A DNA stretch of 64,000 bases from an uncultured Halomonas sp. (GTDB taxonomy: Bacteria > Pseudomonadota > Gammaproteobacteria > Pseudomonadales > Halomonadaceae): assembly GCF_946887195.1 (NCBI RefSeq), contig NZ_CAMPKE010000004.1:62001-126000 (forward strand). Reading direction: 5' to 3'. Made by a program: the position numbers and the translations under genes. The notes beneath the pieces are model-generated. The model was not told the DNA's origin. It did no database searches and worked only from the letters and a program-made list of their open reading frames with translations. The first letter of the stretch is position 1. Each line of letters begins with the position of its first letter. Shown piece after piece: positions 1 to 8,880 of this stretch.

Positions 1-1059
1 GCCGGGGGCATCGGGGATAGCGATCATGCCGTTCTCGGGGCGCGGCGGGTCGACGAAGATGGTTTCGCCGACCGACACCATGCCCAGGTGCCACTCCACC
101 AGCCAGCCGTTCATCAGCCCCGCCATGGTGTGCATATTGAACAGTGGCCAGCCGCCGCCATTGGCAATCGGCAGGTTATAGATCTGCGCCAGATGGGCCG
201 CCTTGCGCGCTTCGGTATAGCCGCCGCAGTAAGTGCAATTGGGTTGCAGGATATCCACCGCCTGATGCTCGACCAGTTCCCTGAGACGCCAGCGGTGGCC
301 CTCCATCTGCCCGGCGGCCAGCGGTATGCGTGTCGAGCGGCGCAGATCGGCCAGTGCCCGGGCGTCGTTCTGGTATAGGGGCTCCTCGAACCAGGTGATG
401 TTGCACTCCTCCACCGCCCGGCACAGCAGCTTGGCTTCCACCGGGCTGAACAGGTAGTTGGCATCCATCATGATGTCGATGTCGTCCCCGACCGCCTCGC
501 GAATCGTGCGCACGCGGGCGGCATCTTCACGCCAGCCGCCCTTGTCCACGCCGACCACGGTCTTCAGCGCACGGAAACCGTTCTCGACATGCAGCCTGGC
601 TGCCTGCGCCAACAGATCGCGATCGTATTGCGGAAAGCCGAAGGTGACATAGGCCGGCGCGCTGGCCTGGTTACCGCCGAGAAGCTGAGCGACCGAGCGA
701 TTGGCCTGCTTGCCCTGGATATCCCAGAGCGCGATGTCCAGGCAGGACAGCGCCATGGATACGGTGCCGGTCATCGCGCGTGGATTGAGCTTGCTGAACA
801 CCCGCTGGTGAATGGCCTCGGTGTCGCGCGGGTCCATGTCCCTGACCACCGGCAGAAAGTGTTTTTCCAGGGCAACGACGACCGACTCGGCCAGAAAGTG
901 CCCCGTCAGGCCGCAGCCGACGATACCGTCATCGGTCTCCACCTCACAGAAGACGAAAAGCTTCTGCTCCTCGCGGCCATACCCCGCCACCTTTCCTTCC
1001 AGCAGGGGAATCTCAATGGACGTGGTATGCAGGCTTGCCCGGATATCCTTGATTTTCAT
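1..1059 (-). CDS. Enolase-superfamily protein (mandelate racemase/muconate lactonizing-like), 3' end outside window
   Basis: Reads leftward and runs off the window; 353 codons are visible without a stop. The layout is that of COG4948 enzymes, which abstract a proton next to a carboxylate using a metal: an N-terminal capping domain (about 1-130) and then a TIM barrel. Visible motifs are LKTVVG (K166), MMDAN (D199, metal ligand position) and FEEP (about E225). At the third metal-ligand position the motif reads AAGQMEG, with Gln251 where Glu is usual. The second Lys of the KxK pair appears to be Val168, and I see no clear barrel His of the mandelate racemase Asp-His dyad. It is divergent from a tricarboxylate transporter operon, so it probably acts on the same imported hydroxy acid. 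The exact reaction (dehydratase or epimerase) cannot be named. Confidence 0.85.
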   Translation of the reverse strand, partial: MKIKDIRASLHTTSIEIPLLEGKVAGYGREEQKLFVFCEVETDDGIVGCGLTGHFLAESVVVALEKHFLPVVRDMDPRDTEAIHQRVFSKLNPRAMTGTVSMALSCLDIALWDIQGKQANRSVAQLLGGNQASAPAYVTFGFPQYDRDLLAQAARLHVENGFRALKTVVGVDKGGWREDAARVRTIREAVGDDIDIMMDANYLFSPVEAKLLCRAVEECNITWFEEPLYQNDARALADLRRSTRIPLAAGQMEGHRWRLRELVEHQAVDILQPNCTYCGGYTEARKAAHLAQIYNLPIANGGGWPLFNMHTMAGLMNGWLVEWHLGMVSVGETIFVDPPRPENGMIAIPDAPG

Positions 1060-1168
1060 TGTTTTCCTCGATATCGGCTGGGTGCGGGCCGCGCTAGCGG
1101 CCTTCGTACAGTCGTTCCGTTTGGCGCCTCTACGCCATGAATCCTAGCGTCATTTCAATATTGCTAAC

Positions 1169-1176
1169 AGTTGACT
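1169..1176. promoter_or_regulatory. Candidate GntR operator A (AGTTGACT)
   Basis: The octamer has inverted AGT/ACT half-sites around TG, inside an AT-rich stretch about 110 bases upstream of the enolase-family start. It shares the GTTGAC core with the sites at 1341 and 5614. Assignment to the GntR regulator encoded at 4726-5418 is inferred from position and from the family consensus. Confidence 0.35.
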
Positions 1177-1340
1177 ATAGTATCAAATGTGGCCTGTTTA
1201 CGCCGAATAGGTCGTTTATGTCACCGGCGCGATAGCCATCAGGCTGAGATTTACTGGCCGCGAGCGCTCAGTAGCTCCGCCAGGACAAGGTTTCAATCGA
1301 CATCCGCCGTCAGATAGCCTAACGTTGGTTGATAATATTT

Positions 1341-1348
1341 TGTTGACA
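1341..1348. promoter_or_regulatory. Candidate GntR operator B (TGTTGACA) upstream of tctC
   Basis: Inverted TGT/ACA half-sites around TG, about 115 bases upstream of the tctC start. TTGACA within it could equally be a -35 box, but no good -10 hexamer follows at 16-18 bases. The same octamer occurs at 5614-5621. Confidence 0.4.
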
Positions 1349-1461
1349 GTTTGCAAATAAAAAACAGAGGCTAAACTGAAGGAGCTACCAAAGCCGGGAA
1401 GCAACAACAAGAACAACGCGCCAAGCATGACTCGTACAACAAGACAAAGAGGGAGATCTCA

Positions 1462-2481
1462 ATGAGAAATATGCTGAACTTCTTGCAAATCGAGAAGCGC
1501 CAACGTTCGTGCGGTATCGGGGCGGCAAGCCTATTGCTGGCCATGGCGCCCTTGAGCGCTGTCGCACAGGATGCGGAAAACTGCAATCCCGAGACGTGGC
1601 CCACCCAGACCATCGAGCTCGTTTCGCACTCCTCGGCCGGGGGCGGTACGGACATGACCATGCGCATGTGGATGGAGGCCGCCGCACAACAGGTCGACGA
1701 AGATGTCGTCATCATTTACAAGCAGGGTGGCGGCGCACGTGCGGCGCAGGAGTATTTCCAGCAGCAGGGTGCCGACTGCCATACCATCATGGCACTCACC
1801 CAAACCCACCTTTACACCATCGCGCGTGGCAACTCGCCGATCGGCATCGATGACATACAAGGCGTCGCTCGCGCCATGGACGACCCCTCGGTGATCGTCG
1901 TGCGTGCCGATAGTCCCTATGAGACTTATGAGGAATTGGTCGCCGCGTCGCAGGAACAGGCCCTTACCTGGGGTGTGGCACAGGTCGGCGGTACCGAGCA
2001 CATCGGGATCGAGCGTTGGGCCGATGCCGCCGATGCCGATGTACGCGTCGTGCCGTTCGGCGGCGGCGGCGACATGGTCACCGCGCTACGTTCGGGCGCC
2101 GTCGACGCTTCGCTCGCCAACGTCAGCGAATCGCTGAGTCAGATCCAGGAAGGCGATTTGCGTGCACTCGCCGTGCTCGCCGAGGAACCCGTCGAAGACC
2201 TGCCCGATGTACCCACGACCGCTGAATTCGGCCACGACGTTCAGGTTTCGACCACGCGCGGCTATTACGTACATGCGGATACGCCGCCCGAGATGGTCGA
2301 CCGGATCGAAGAGTGGATTCTCACCGCGATGGAGAGCGAGCGGTTCCAGAACTACGTGAAGAACGCTGGGCTGGATCCGGAAACCAGCATCGCCGGCAGC
2401 GATGTGTGGGACAAGCAGATCAAGGAAGAGTACCAGGTCTCGCTCGAAGCCATGCGCAAGCTAGGCCTGACCAAGAAATAG
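1462..2481 (+). CDS. TctC/Bug-type periplasmic solute-binding protein
   Basis: 339 residues; the substrate-binding subunit of a tripartite tricarboxylate transporter (TTT). It has an N-terminal signal peptide with a hydrophobic stretch at about 20-33 and a likely cut after AVAQ (about residue 36). The mature part begins like other Bug proteins, with a strand containing IELVSHSSAGGGTDM, a loop that in the family contacts the ligand carboxylate. The start has GGGAG six bases upstream. TctB and TctA follow, so this is a complete transporter. Bug proteins bind citrate, tartrate, aromatic acids and others; the ligand cannot be read from sequence. Confidence 0.93.
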   Translation: MRNMLNFLQIEKRQRSCGIGAASLLLAMAPLSAVAQDAENCNPETWPTQTIELVSHSSAGGGTDMTMRMWMEAAAQQVDEDVVIIYKQGGGARAAQEYFQQQGADCHTIMALTQTHLYTIARGNSPIGIDDIQGVARAMDDPSVIVVRADSPYETYEELVAASQEQALTWGVAQVGGTEHIGIERWADAADADVRVVPFGGGGDMVTALRSGAVDASLANVSESLSQIQEGDLRALAVLAEEPVEDLPDVPTTAEFGHDVQVSTTRGYYVHADTPPEMVDRIEEWILTAMESERFQNYVKNAGLDPETSIAGSDVWDKQIKEEYQVSLEAMRKLGLTKK

Positions 2482-2513
2482 TCATCAGCCTTTCATGAGA
2501 GGAAGTGAAGCCG

Positions 2514-3053
2514 ATGAGCCATAAGCCAGCACAGCGTGCCGGCGAGGATGCGGGGCATCGCCCCGCTACTTCGCGTTTTCATCGCGTGGACACGATCGTC
2601 GCGCTGATCGTGCTAGCCATCTGCGCGATTCTTTTCTGGAGGACATTGCTTTTCGATACCGTCCCGGCATCCCTGGCCCAGAACGTTCAGCCGGCGATGT
2701 TCCCGCAAATGCTACTGCTGCTGATTGCGGTACTGGCGCTATTCCTGCCATTCGAGCATCTGCAGAAGCGCAAGCAGGGTATCGATCTCGATGAGGATCG
2801 CCGCCAGCGGTCGAAACCGATCGTGTTTATCACGGCACTGGTAATGCTCGCTCTCATTATCATCATGCCCTGGCTCGGCACTTATATCGGGTTGATCATT
2901 GCGGCGGCCGGCCTGCCGTTACTTTGGGGCGAGCGTCGCTACAAGATTCTGGTGCCCTATGCGTTGCTGTTTCCCACGGCACTGATCTGGCTGTTTGCCG
3001 GGGCGCTTCAGGTGTCGTTCCTGCCCGGCATCACCGGTTATCTATTTCGCTAG
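2514..3053 (+). CDS. TctB-type small membrane subunit of TTT transporter
   Basis: 179 residues from ATG 2514. I prefer this to the in-frame GTG at 2505 because AGAGGA (2498-2503) sits at normal distance only from the ATG. Four hydrophobic segments lie at roughly 25-45, 60-80, 105-135 and 145-170, the layout of the small four-helix TctB subunit. A charged stretch (QKRKQGIDLDEDRRQR) forms the central loop. It sits 32 bases after tctC and about 115 bases before tctA. The subunit is needed for transport, but its precise role is not established. Confidence 0.88.
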   Translation: MSHKPAQRAGEDAGHRPATSRFHRVDTIVALIVLAICAILFWRTLLFDTVPASLAQNVQPAMFPQMLLLLIAVLALFLPFEHLQKRKQGIDLDEDRRQRSKPIVFITALVMLALIIIMPWLGTYIGLIIAAAGLPLLWGERRYKILVPYALLFPTALIWLFAGALQVSFLPGITGYLFR

Positions 3054-3169
3054 CGAGGATGGCAACGACACGCTCGGTCACTGCTTCGCCGTCCGGACCA
3101 TTAAAGAAGAAAGCCCATGGACCGATCGTTATTCCGGGGGCTTTTCCATAGCTTGATTTGGGGGTGCTT

Positions 3170-4672
3170 TTGAATACTGATGCGATCCTGTTAGGCCTCG
3201 GGATAATCCTGACACCGATGAGCATTCTGCTGATCCTGCTCTCGGTGTTGATCGGGGTAATCATCGGGGCGTTACCCGGTCTGAGTTCGACCATGGCGGT
3301 CGCCCTTCTGCTCCCGTTCACACTAGGGCTCGACCCGGTTCTGGCTATCTCCATGATGGCCGCGCTGTACTGCGCCGGCACCTTCGGCGGGTCGATCACG
3401 GCAATCCTGATCAATGCGCCCGGCGCTCCGCCCGCGGTTGCGACGGCACTCGACGGCTACCCGCTCGCGCAACGCGGCGAAGCCGGACGTGCACTCGGCG
3501 TCGCCGCGATCTCCAGCGTCGCCGGCGGCATCCTGAGCCTGTTCATCTTCATTCTCGCCGCGCCGCTACTGGCTTCGGTCGCACTGAGCTTTCGTCCGCA
3601 GGAGTATTTCGCACTGACACTGTTCGGTCTCTCGATGCTGGCCGCGATCAGCGGTAAATCATCGCTGCGCAATCTTATCGCCGGCTTCTTTGGGGTATTG
3701 GTGAGCACCGTCGGCATCCACCTCGTCACCGGTATCGAACGCTTCACCTTCGGCACCAACGTGCTTTACGGGGGTATCGATTTCGTGCCGGTGCTGATCG
3801 GTATCTTCGCGATCGCGGAGATGCTCAAGCAGGCCCAAGCCACCGATATCATCATGGAGCGGATTCGCTCGGTCGCGGTCAAGCTGCCGGGGCGCGATGA
3901 CCTGCGTAAGATTTGGGTGACCATCCTGCGTTCGACCGGTATCGGTACGATCGTCGGGATATTGCCGGCGGAAGGCACCACCGTTGCGGCCATCATGGGT
4001 TACAACGAGGCCAAGCGCTGGTCGAAGCACCCGGAAGAGTTCGGCAAGGGCTCGATCGAGGGCATTGCCGGACCGGAGGCGGCGAACAATGCCGGCACCA
4101 GTGGCGCCATGGTACCCACTCTCGCGCTCGGCATTCCCGGCAGCGGTACCACGGCGGTCATTCTCGCCGCGCTGGTCATGCACGGCTTTCGCCCAGGGCC
4201 CTTTCTGATGCGCGAAACGCCGGAGATTCTCTATGCCGTCTTCACCGCCATGTTCATCGCCAATCTCGGTTTTCTGGTGATTGGCCTGGCCGGTGCCAAG
4301 CTGTTCTCGCTGATCACGCTGATTCCCCGAACGTTCCTGTGGCCATCGGTGTTCTGTTTCTCGGTGGTCGGCGCCTATGCCTATCAGCAGCAGATGTTCG
4401 ATGTCTGGGTCATGCTGATTTCAGGGCTGATCGGTTTCTTCGCCCTGCGTCATGGCTTCGGCCCCGCGCCATTCGTGATGGGTCTCGTACTGGGTAGCCT
4501 GCTCGAGAAAAACTTCTCCCAGTCGATGATCATCTTCGACAGCGATTGGACGCGGTTCTTTGACAGCCCGATCACGCTCTTCTTCTTCTTCCTGACGGCG
4601 CTCAGCCTAGCGAGCCCGTTCATCAAGCCAGCGATCAGCCGGCTCAGAGGGAAGCGATCGTCGACAACCTAG
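3170..4672 (+). CDS. TctA-type large permease subunit of TTT transporter
   Basis: About 500 residues with 10-12 membrane segments; the ion-coupled permease of the TTT system in the inner membrane. Family hallmarks are IGALPGLSSTMAVALLLP near the N terminus, YCAGTFGGSITAILIN, and later GIPGSGTTAVILAAL, a repeat of the first motif. No ATG is near the expected start. TTG 3170 has GGGGG five bases upstream and gives an N terminus like other TctA proteins; TTG 3158 and GTG 3164 are alternatives. A hairpin at 4691-4724 closes the operon. Confidence 0.92.
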   Translation: MNTDAILLGLGIILTPMSILLILLSVLIGVIIGALPGLSSTMAVALLLPFTLGLDPVLAISMMAALYCAGTFGGSITAILINAPGAPPAVATALDGYPLAQRGEAGRALGVAAISSVAGGILSLFIFILAAPLLASVALSFRPQEYFALTLFGLSMLAAISGKSSLRNLIAGFFGVLVSTVGIHLVTGIERFTFGTNVLYGGIDFVPVLIGIFAIAEMLKQAQATDIIMERIRSVAVKLPGRDDLRKIWVTILRSTGIGTIVGILPAEGTTVAAIMGYNEAKRWSKHPEEFGKGSIEGIAGPEAANNAGTSGAMVPTLALGIPGSGTTAVILAALVMHGFRPGPFLMRETPEILYAVFTAMFIANLGFLVIGLAGAKLFSLITLIPRTFLWPSVFCFSVVGAYAYQQQMFDVWVMLISGLIGFFALRHGFGPAPFVMGLVLGSLLEKNFSQSMIIFDSDWTRFFDSPITLFFFFLTALSLASPFIKPAISRLRGKRSSTT

Positions 4673-4690
4673 GGAAGTGGAACGGAAATG

Positions 4691-4724
4691 GCCGAGACTG
4701 ACCGGGCGTTACGGCAGTCTCGGC
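4691..4724. terminator. Hairpin between convergent tctA and gntR
   Basis: GCCGAGACTG (4691-4700) and CAGTCTCGGC (4715-4724) form a perfect 10-bp stem with a 14-base loop. There is no T run on either side. Its place between two convergent stop codons suggests a shared terminator. Confidence 0.6.
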
Positions 4725-4725
4725 A

Positions 4726-5418
4726 TCATTTGGCCTCGAGCCGCTCATGGGCGCTCATGGCGCGATCCCGGCCCGCTATGACATGCGCATGCATGGTATC
4801 GAAGGCGCGCTGGGGGTCGCGGGCCGCAAGGGCATCGACAATGGCGCGGTGCTCGCTGTTGGACGCTTTCATGCCATCGCCGGATACCAGACCGCGTGTA
4901 CGGAACAGGTGAAGCTGGCGCACGAGATCGTGATACGCACGGACCAATCGCTCGTTTCTCGTCGCGCTGACCAGATAGTCATGGAACGTCAGATTGGGTG
5001 GATAGTAGCGATCGAAATCATTCGCGGTCGCGGCCGCATCCATCTGTTCGACCAACAGGTTCAGATAATCCAACTGCTCTTTGGTGATGCGCTCCGCCAG
5101 GAGCATGCCCGAATAGCCGAACAAGCCCGCCCGCAATTCATAGACCGATTTGGCGTCTTCCTCGGTAATGACCCTGATGAAAATTCCCCGATTGGGAATG
5201 AGCTGAACCAGTTCCAGCGCAGCCAAGGCTCGGCAGGCCTCTCTGATGGGACCACGACTGATGCCGAGCTTTGCAGCCAGCGCGTTTTCGTTGATTCGCT
5301 CGCCTGGGGAGAACTCGCCCGCGGTAATCATGCGCTCGATTTCGCGCTGCGCCAGGCTGGTGAGTGACTGGGCCTTTAAAAAACCACTGGGGTTCGATGC
5401 GTCGTCTTTCATCGCCAT
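4726..5418 (-). CDS. GntR-family transcriptional regulator, FCD subfamily
   Basis: About 230 residues when started at ATG 5418 (MAMKDDASN); ATG 5412 is an alternative. The open frame extends further upstream but the extra part looks non-coding. An N-terminal winged helix (about 15-80) contains LAAKLGISRGPIREACRAL. The C-terminal all-helical FCD domain carries the usual metal/ligand histidines in FHDYLVSATRNERL and in EHRAIVDALAARD...HAHV. FCD regulators usually repress sugar-acid or organic-acid operons and release DNA when they bind the substrate. It lies inside the catabolic island and probably controls it through the GTTGAC palindromes at 1169, 1341 and 5614. Confidence 0.9.
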   Translation of the reverse strand: MAMKDDASNPSGFLKAQSLTSLAQREIERMITAGEFSPGERINENALAAKLGISRGPIREACRALAALELVQLIPNRGIFIRVITEEDAKSVYELRAGLFGYSGMLLAERITKEQLDYLNLLVEQMDAAATANDFDRYYPPNLTFHDYLVSATRNERLVRAYHDLVRQLHLFRTRGLVSGDGMKASNSEHRAIVDALAARDPQRAFDTMHAHVIAGRDRAMSAHERLEAK

Positions 5419-5727
5419 TCGTCTTTGTATTGGGTTCCAACCAAGGCATGGACTAGCCGCTTCATCCCGGGCCTTTTGGGCACGGCGGCATCGAGCGGCA
5501 TAACTTCGAAATCTGTCAACATTCTGCAAATCCGCTTGGCTTGCACTATAGCTCATTTACATCCCGGTTTATAGGCTTCTCGTGGCGCCTCGCCATCACT
5601 CACTATTGATTACTGTTGACAATTTACTATATGGCAGTACTCTCTTGCTCATAGAGTGACATTGCCGCGGTTCGCCGCCGTCGATGGCATCAGACGATAT
5701 ATCTCGCGGTAGACAGGAGAAGAAAAG
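5419..5727. promoter_or_regulatory. Divergent promoter region gntR / MmgE-PrpD gene
   Basis: 309 bases between divergent starts with no supported gene. TGTTGACA (5614-5621) repeats the octamer found upstream of tctC. Within it TTGACA (5616-5621), a 16-base spacer and TACTCT (5638-5643) form a possible promoter reading right, so a bound repressor would cover the -35 box. AGGAGAAGAAAAG just before 5728 is a strong ribosome-binding site. Confidence 0.5.
5614..5621. promoter_or_regulatory. Candidate GntR operator C (TGTTGACA)
   Basis: Identical to the octamer at 1341-1348 and overlapping a possible -35 hexamer in the gntR/MmgE-PrpD divergent region. Its position suits autoregulation of the GntR gene and control of the rightward catabolic genes. 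The assignment is inferred. Confidence 0.4.
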
Positions 5728-7080
5728 ATGACCGAACGTTCCGATGTGACGCGCGCACTCGCCGAGTGGGTGGTGAGTTGCGATCTGTCCGCGATTCCTG
5801 AAGACATCCGCAAGGAAGGCGTACGCACCTTCGTCAATTGGATGGGCTGTGCCGTCGGCGGCGCACGCCATGAAACGGTCGAGCGAGCGCTGGCTGCGGT
5901 AGCGCCCTTTTCCGGCCCGCGCGAGGCAACGGTACTCGGCCGCACGGAACGACTCGATCCGCTACATGCGGCGCTGCTGAACGGCATCTCCTCGCACGTG
6001 CTCGATTACGACGATACCCACCTGAAAACCATCATTCATCCGGCCGGCCCGGTCGCCTCGGCGCTACTCGGTATCGCCGAGATGCGCCCGATGTCCGGCA
6101 ATGATTTCCTCAATGCGCTGATCGTCGGCATCGAAACCGAGTGCCGTATCGGCAATGCCGTCTACCCGGATCATTACGATCGCGGCTGGCATATTACCGG
6201 TACGGCAGGCGTCTTCGGGGCCACGGCGGCGGTCGGTCGCGTGCTCGGCCTCGATGTCCAGCGTATGGCCTGGGCATTCGGCATCGCCGCCACCCAATCG
6301 TCCGGTTTTCGGGAGATGTTCGGCACGATGTGCAAGAGCTTCCATCCCGGTCGCGCAGCGCAGAACGGCGCCATGGCCGCTTTCCTGGCCGATGCAGGTT
6401 TCGATTCATCGGAGCGCGCCATCGAGGCGCCACGCGGTTTCGCCAATGTCATGTCGACCAAGCAGGACTATTCGGAAATCCTCGATGGGTTGGGGCAAAC
6501 CTGGGAAAGCGCGCTGAATTCCTACAAGCCGTTCGCCTGCGGCATCGTCATTCACCCCACCATCGACGGCTGCATCCAACTCAGAGACGAACTGGGCGGC
6601 GACGTTGCGCGTATCGACAAGGTCGAACTGCTGGCCCATCCGCTGGTTCTCGAACTGACCGGCAAGACCGAACCACGTACCGGGCTCGAGGGTAAGTTCA
6701 GCGTGTTTCATGCGGCGGCAACCGCGCTTTTGCGTGGCGATGGCTCACCGAGCGCCTTTACCGACGAGGCCGTGACCAATCCCGAACTCGCGGCACTGCG
6801 CCGCAAGGTGCACGTCACGACGGACAAACGTTGCCATGAAGCTTCCGTGAGCATCGCCGTCACGCTTGCCGATGGACGACGCGTGGAGAAGCACATCGAG
6901 CGTGCCATCGGCTCCCTGGAGCGCCCATTGAGCGATGAGCAAATCGATGCCAAGTTCCGTGGCCAGGCCACCGCCGTGATCGGCGAGCCGGCCTGCGAGG
7001 CGCTTATCGCAGCAAGCTGGCGGCTCGAGAAAACCGCCGACGTCGCAACGATCGCGAAAGCGAGCGTGCCCGGCGCCTGA
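5728..7080 (+). CDS. MmgE/PrpD family protein
   Basis: 450 residues. The family includes 2-methylcitrate dehydratase, cis-aconitate decarboxylase and iminodisuccinate epimerase, which act on small di- and tricarboxylic acids without a metal or cofactor. Typical segments are NWMGCAVGGARHETVE, the HVLDYDDTHLKTIIHP motif (about 90-106), EFRIGNA-like ETECRIGNAVYPDHYDRGWH, and CKSFHPGRAAQNG, where Lys/His contact the substrate in relatives. The ribosome-binding site AGGAGA is strong. The dehydrogenase gene follows 39 bases later, probably in one transcript. It may dehydrate or epimerise the imported acid before oxidation; the substrate is unknown. Confidence 0.9.
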   Translation: MTERSDVTRALAEWVVSCDLSAIPEDIRKEGVRTFVNWMGCAVGGARHETVERALAAVAPFSGPREATVLGRTERLDPLHAALLNGISSHVLDYDDTHLKTIIHPAGPVASALLGIAEMRPMSGNDFLNALIVGIETECRIGNAVYPDHYDRGWHITGTAGVFGATAAVGRVLGLDVQRMAWAFGIAATQSSGFREMFGTMCKSFHPGRAAQNGAMAAFLADAGFDSSERAIEAPRGFANVMSTKQDYSEILDGLGQTWESALNSYKPFACGIVIHPTIDGCIQLRDELGGDVARIDKVELLAHPLVLELTGKTEPRTGLEGKFSVFHAAATALLRGDGSPSAFTDEAVTNPELAALRRKVHVTTDKRCHEASVSIAVTLADGRRVEKHIERAIGSLERPLSDEQIDAKFRGQATAVIGEPACEALIAASWRLEKTADVATIAKASVPGA

Positions 7081-7119
7081 TCCGTCAACACATAACGACA
7101 AACGACACGGGAGAGCAAG

Positions 7120-8211
7120 ATGACCCAGCCCCACCTCACCATTGGCGTGCTGAACGGTGACGATATCGGTCATGAGATCGTACCGGCGGCCGTCGATGTG
7201 GCTCAGGCCGCCGCCGCACGTACCGGACTCGCCATCGACTGGCGGCCCATGCCGCTGGGCCGCAAGGCGCTCGACGAACTCGGCACCACCATGCCCGAGG
7301 GCACCCTCGAGACGCTATCCACTTTCGATGGTTTCATTCTCGGGCCGATAGGTCATCGCGAGTATCCCAAGGTGGAAGGGGCGATCAATCCGCATCCGAT
7401 TCTGCGCAAGCACTTCGACCTGTTCGCCAATGTGCGCCCCACGCTCTCGTATCCCGACATCGGTTGTATCTACGATGACATCGATCTCGTCATCGTGCGT
7501 GAGAACAACGAGGGCTTCCAGCCGGATCGCAACGTGGTGGCCGGTTCGGGCGAATTCCGACCCACCCACGACACCACCGTCTCGGTGCGGGTGATCACCC
7601 GCGAAGGCAGCCGCAAGGTCGCCGAGGCGGCACTCGAACTGGCCCGCGCACGACGCAGGAAGCTGACCGTGGTGCACAAGAACACCGTCTTCAAGCTCGG
7701 CTGCGGCATGTTCGTCGAGGAGTGCTACAAGGCCGGCGAAGCGTATCCGGACGTCGAGATCGACGAGGCGATCGTCGATACCTTCGCCATGCATCTCATA
7801 CGCAATCCGCAGCAGTACGATGTCGTGGTGACCACCAATATGTTCGGTGACATTCTCACCGATGAGGCGGCCGGGCTCGTCGGTGGCCTGGGCATGGCGC
7901 CCGGGTTATGCATCGGGCGCGGCAACATCGCCATGGCTCAGGCGACGCATGGCTCCGCGCCGGATATTACCGGCAAAGGAATCGCCAACCCCTACGCGAT
8001 GATCGAATCCACGCGCATGCTGATCGAGTGGCTCGGCCGGCGCCACGACATCCCCCAGGCCCAGCCAACGGCGACGCTAATGGCCAAGGGCATCCATGCC
8101 GCACTCGCCGATCCGGCGACGCGCACGCCCGACATTCGCGGTAATGGTGACCAGACGGCAATGGTCGCGGCCATGATCGATGCCATCGGTAGCGCAGCCG
8201 AATACGCCTAA
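7120..8211 (+). CDS. Isocitrate/isopropylmalate-type dehydrogenase
   Basis: 363 residues, a full-length member of the NAD(P)-dependent beta-decarboxylating dehydrogenase family, which oxidises (2R)-hydroxy acids such as isopropylmalate, malate, tartrate or isocitrate. Visible motifs: [13 protein letters not shown] at the N terminus, [16 protein letters not shown] (substrate-loop arginines), [13 protein letters not shown], the metal-binding [19 protein letters not shown], and [15 protein letters not shown] (cofactor loop). The VRENNEG loop is unlike VRELTGG of LeuB, which argues against leucine synthesis, as does the lack of leuCD nearby. GGGAG precedes the start. It is probably the oxidative step of the organic-acid pathway in this island. 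Confidence 0.88.
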   Translation: MTQPHLTIGVLNGDDIGHEIVPAAVDVAQAAAARTGLAIDWRPMPLGRKALDELGTTMPEGTLETLSTFDGFILGPIGHREYPKVEGAINPHPILRKHFDLFANVRPTLSYPDIGCIYDDIDLVIVRENNEGFQPDRNVVAGSGEFRPTHDTTVSVRVITREGSRKVAEAALELARARRRKLTVVHKNTVFKLGCGMFVEECYKAGEAYPDVEIDEAIVDTFAMHLIRNPQQYDVVVTTNMFGDILTDEAAGLVGGLGMAPGLCIGRGNIAMAQATHGSAPDITGKGIANPYAMIESTRMLIEWLGRRHDIPQAQPTATLMAKGIHAALADPATRTPDIRGNGDQTAMVAAMIDAIGSAAEYA

Positions 8212-8346
8212 GCATGCCGGGGCTGGCCTATCGGCCCGCCCCATTCAAAACCGATTCGCAGGCTTTCCCGTTGTTGGCCGCTCTAGCCGCGCCTCTGTAG
8301 ACTGTTCCGAGGAGAAGCAAAGCCCGGCAAGCATAGGAGACGTATC

Positions 8347-8865
8347 ATGAGGAAAGGGATAGCCATCGCCGTTCTGGGTCTGGTTCTGGCTGGCTGCCAG
8401 GCCATCGGGCCAAGTGACTCGGGGCCACCACCGGTAGAAGATTTAGGGACCACAACGGGCCAGCAACGCGTCGACAGGAAAGTGCCCTTCCCGGCCCAAG
8501 AGTACGCCAGACTCGACAAGACCGGCAGCGCGACGGTCACCGGGAGGCTGTTTCTCGAGACGAGCAGCGGCGTGGTCCCTGGCGCCGGCGAGACCGTCTC
8601 GATCGCACCGGCAACCCAATATTCCGCCGAAGCGGCGGAAGTCGCGCTGACGGGCCGGGCCATCGAGCCAGCCGACCCTCGTGCCCGCGAATACACCCAC
8701 TACGTCACCACCGATGCGCGGGGCTATTTCCAGGCTACCGGCCTGCCCGCCGGTGTTTTCTATATCGCCGGTAGCGTCAAGCCGCCCGGGGGTGAGCGCC
8801 GCATCATCATCAACCAGATTTCGCTTGGCGAAGGGCAGACGCTCGAAGTCTCGCTTTCACGCTAG
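8347..8865 (+). CDS. Putative lipoprotein with carboxypeptidase-regulatory-like fold
   Basis: 172 residues. A lipoprotein signal with lipobox LAGC places the lipidated Cys at about residue 17, followed by a Ser/Pro-rich linker. The rest looks like beta-sandwich repeats, ending in GYFQATGLPAGVFYIAGSV, a pattern seen in carboxypeptidase-regulatory-like domains. GGAGA precedes the ATG. No partner gene is evident: it is convergent with hda, and the dehydrogenase stop lies 135 bases upstream. I do not recognise a specific family; it is a probable outer-membrane or periplasm-facing lipoprotein of unknown function. Confidence 0.75.
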   Translation: MRKGIAIAVLGLVLAGCQAIGPSDSGPPPVEDLGTTTGQQRVDRKVPFPAQEYARLDKTGSATVTGRLFLETSSGVVPGAGETVSIAPATQYSAEAAEVALTGRAIEPADPRAREYTHYVTTDARGYFQATGLPAGVFYIAGSVKPPGGERRIIINQISLGEGQTLEVSLSR

Positions 8866-8880
8866 CATCGGCCAGCGGAT

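Larger units (their letters stand above)
1060..1461. promoter_or_regulatory. Divergent intergenic region between the enolase-family gene and tctC
   Basis: These 402 bases separate two divergent genes and hold no convincing gene; short open frames here lack ribosome-binding sites. The region is more AT-rich than its surroundings around 1160-1195 and 1325-1375. It contains AGTTGACT (1169-1176) and TGTTGACA (1341-1348), both matching the short inverted GT..AC core bound by GntR-family repressors. GGGAG at 1451-1455 is the ribosome-binding site of tctC. I could not assign -35/-10 boxes with confidence. Confidence 0.6.

Noticed and set aside
1216..1715. Minus-strand open frames in the enolase/tctC gap and over tctC
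   Set aside because: No ribosome-binding site or domain; overlaps the well-supported tctC gene.
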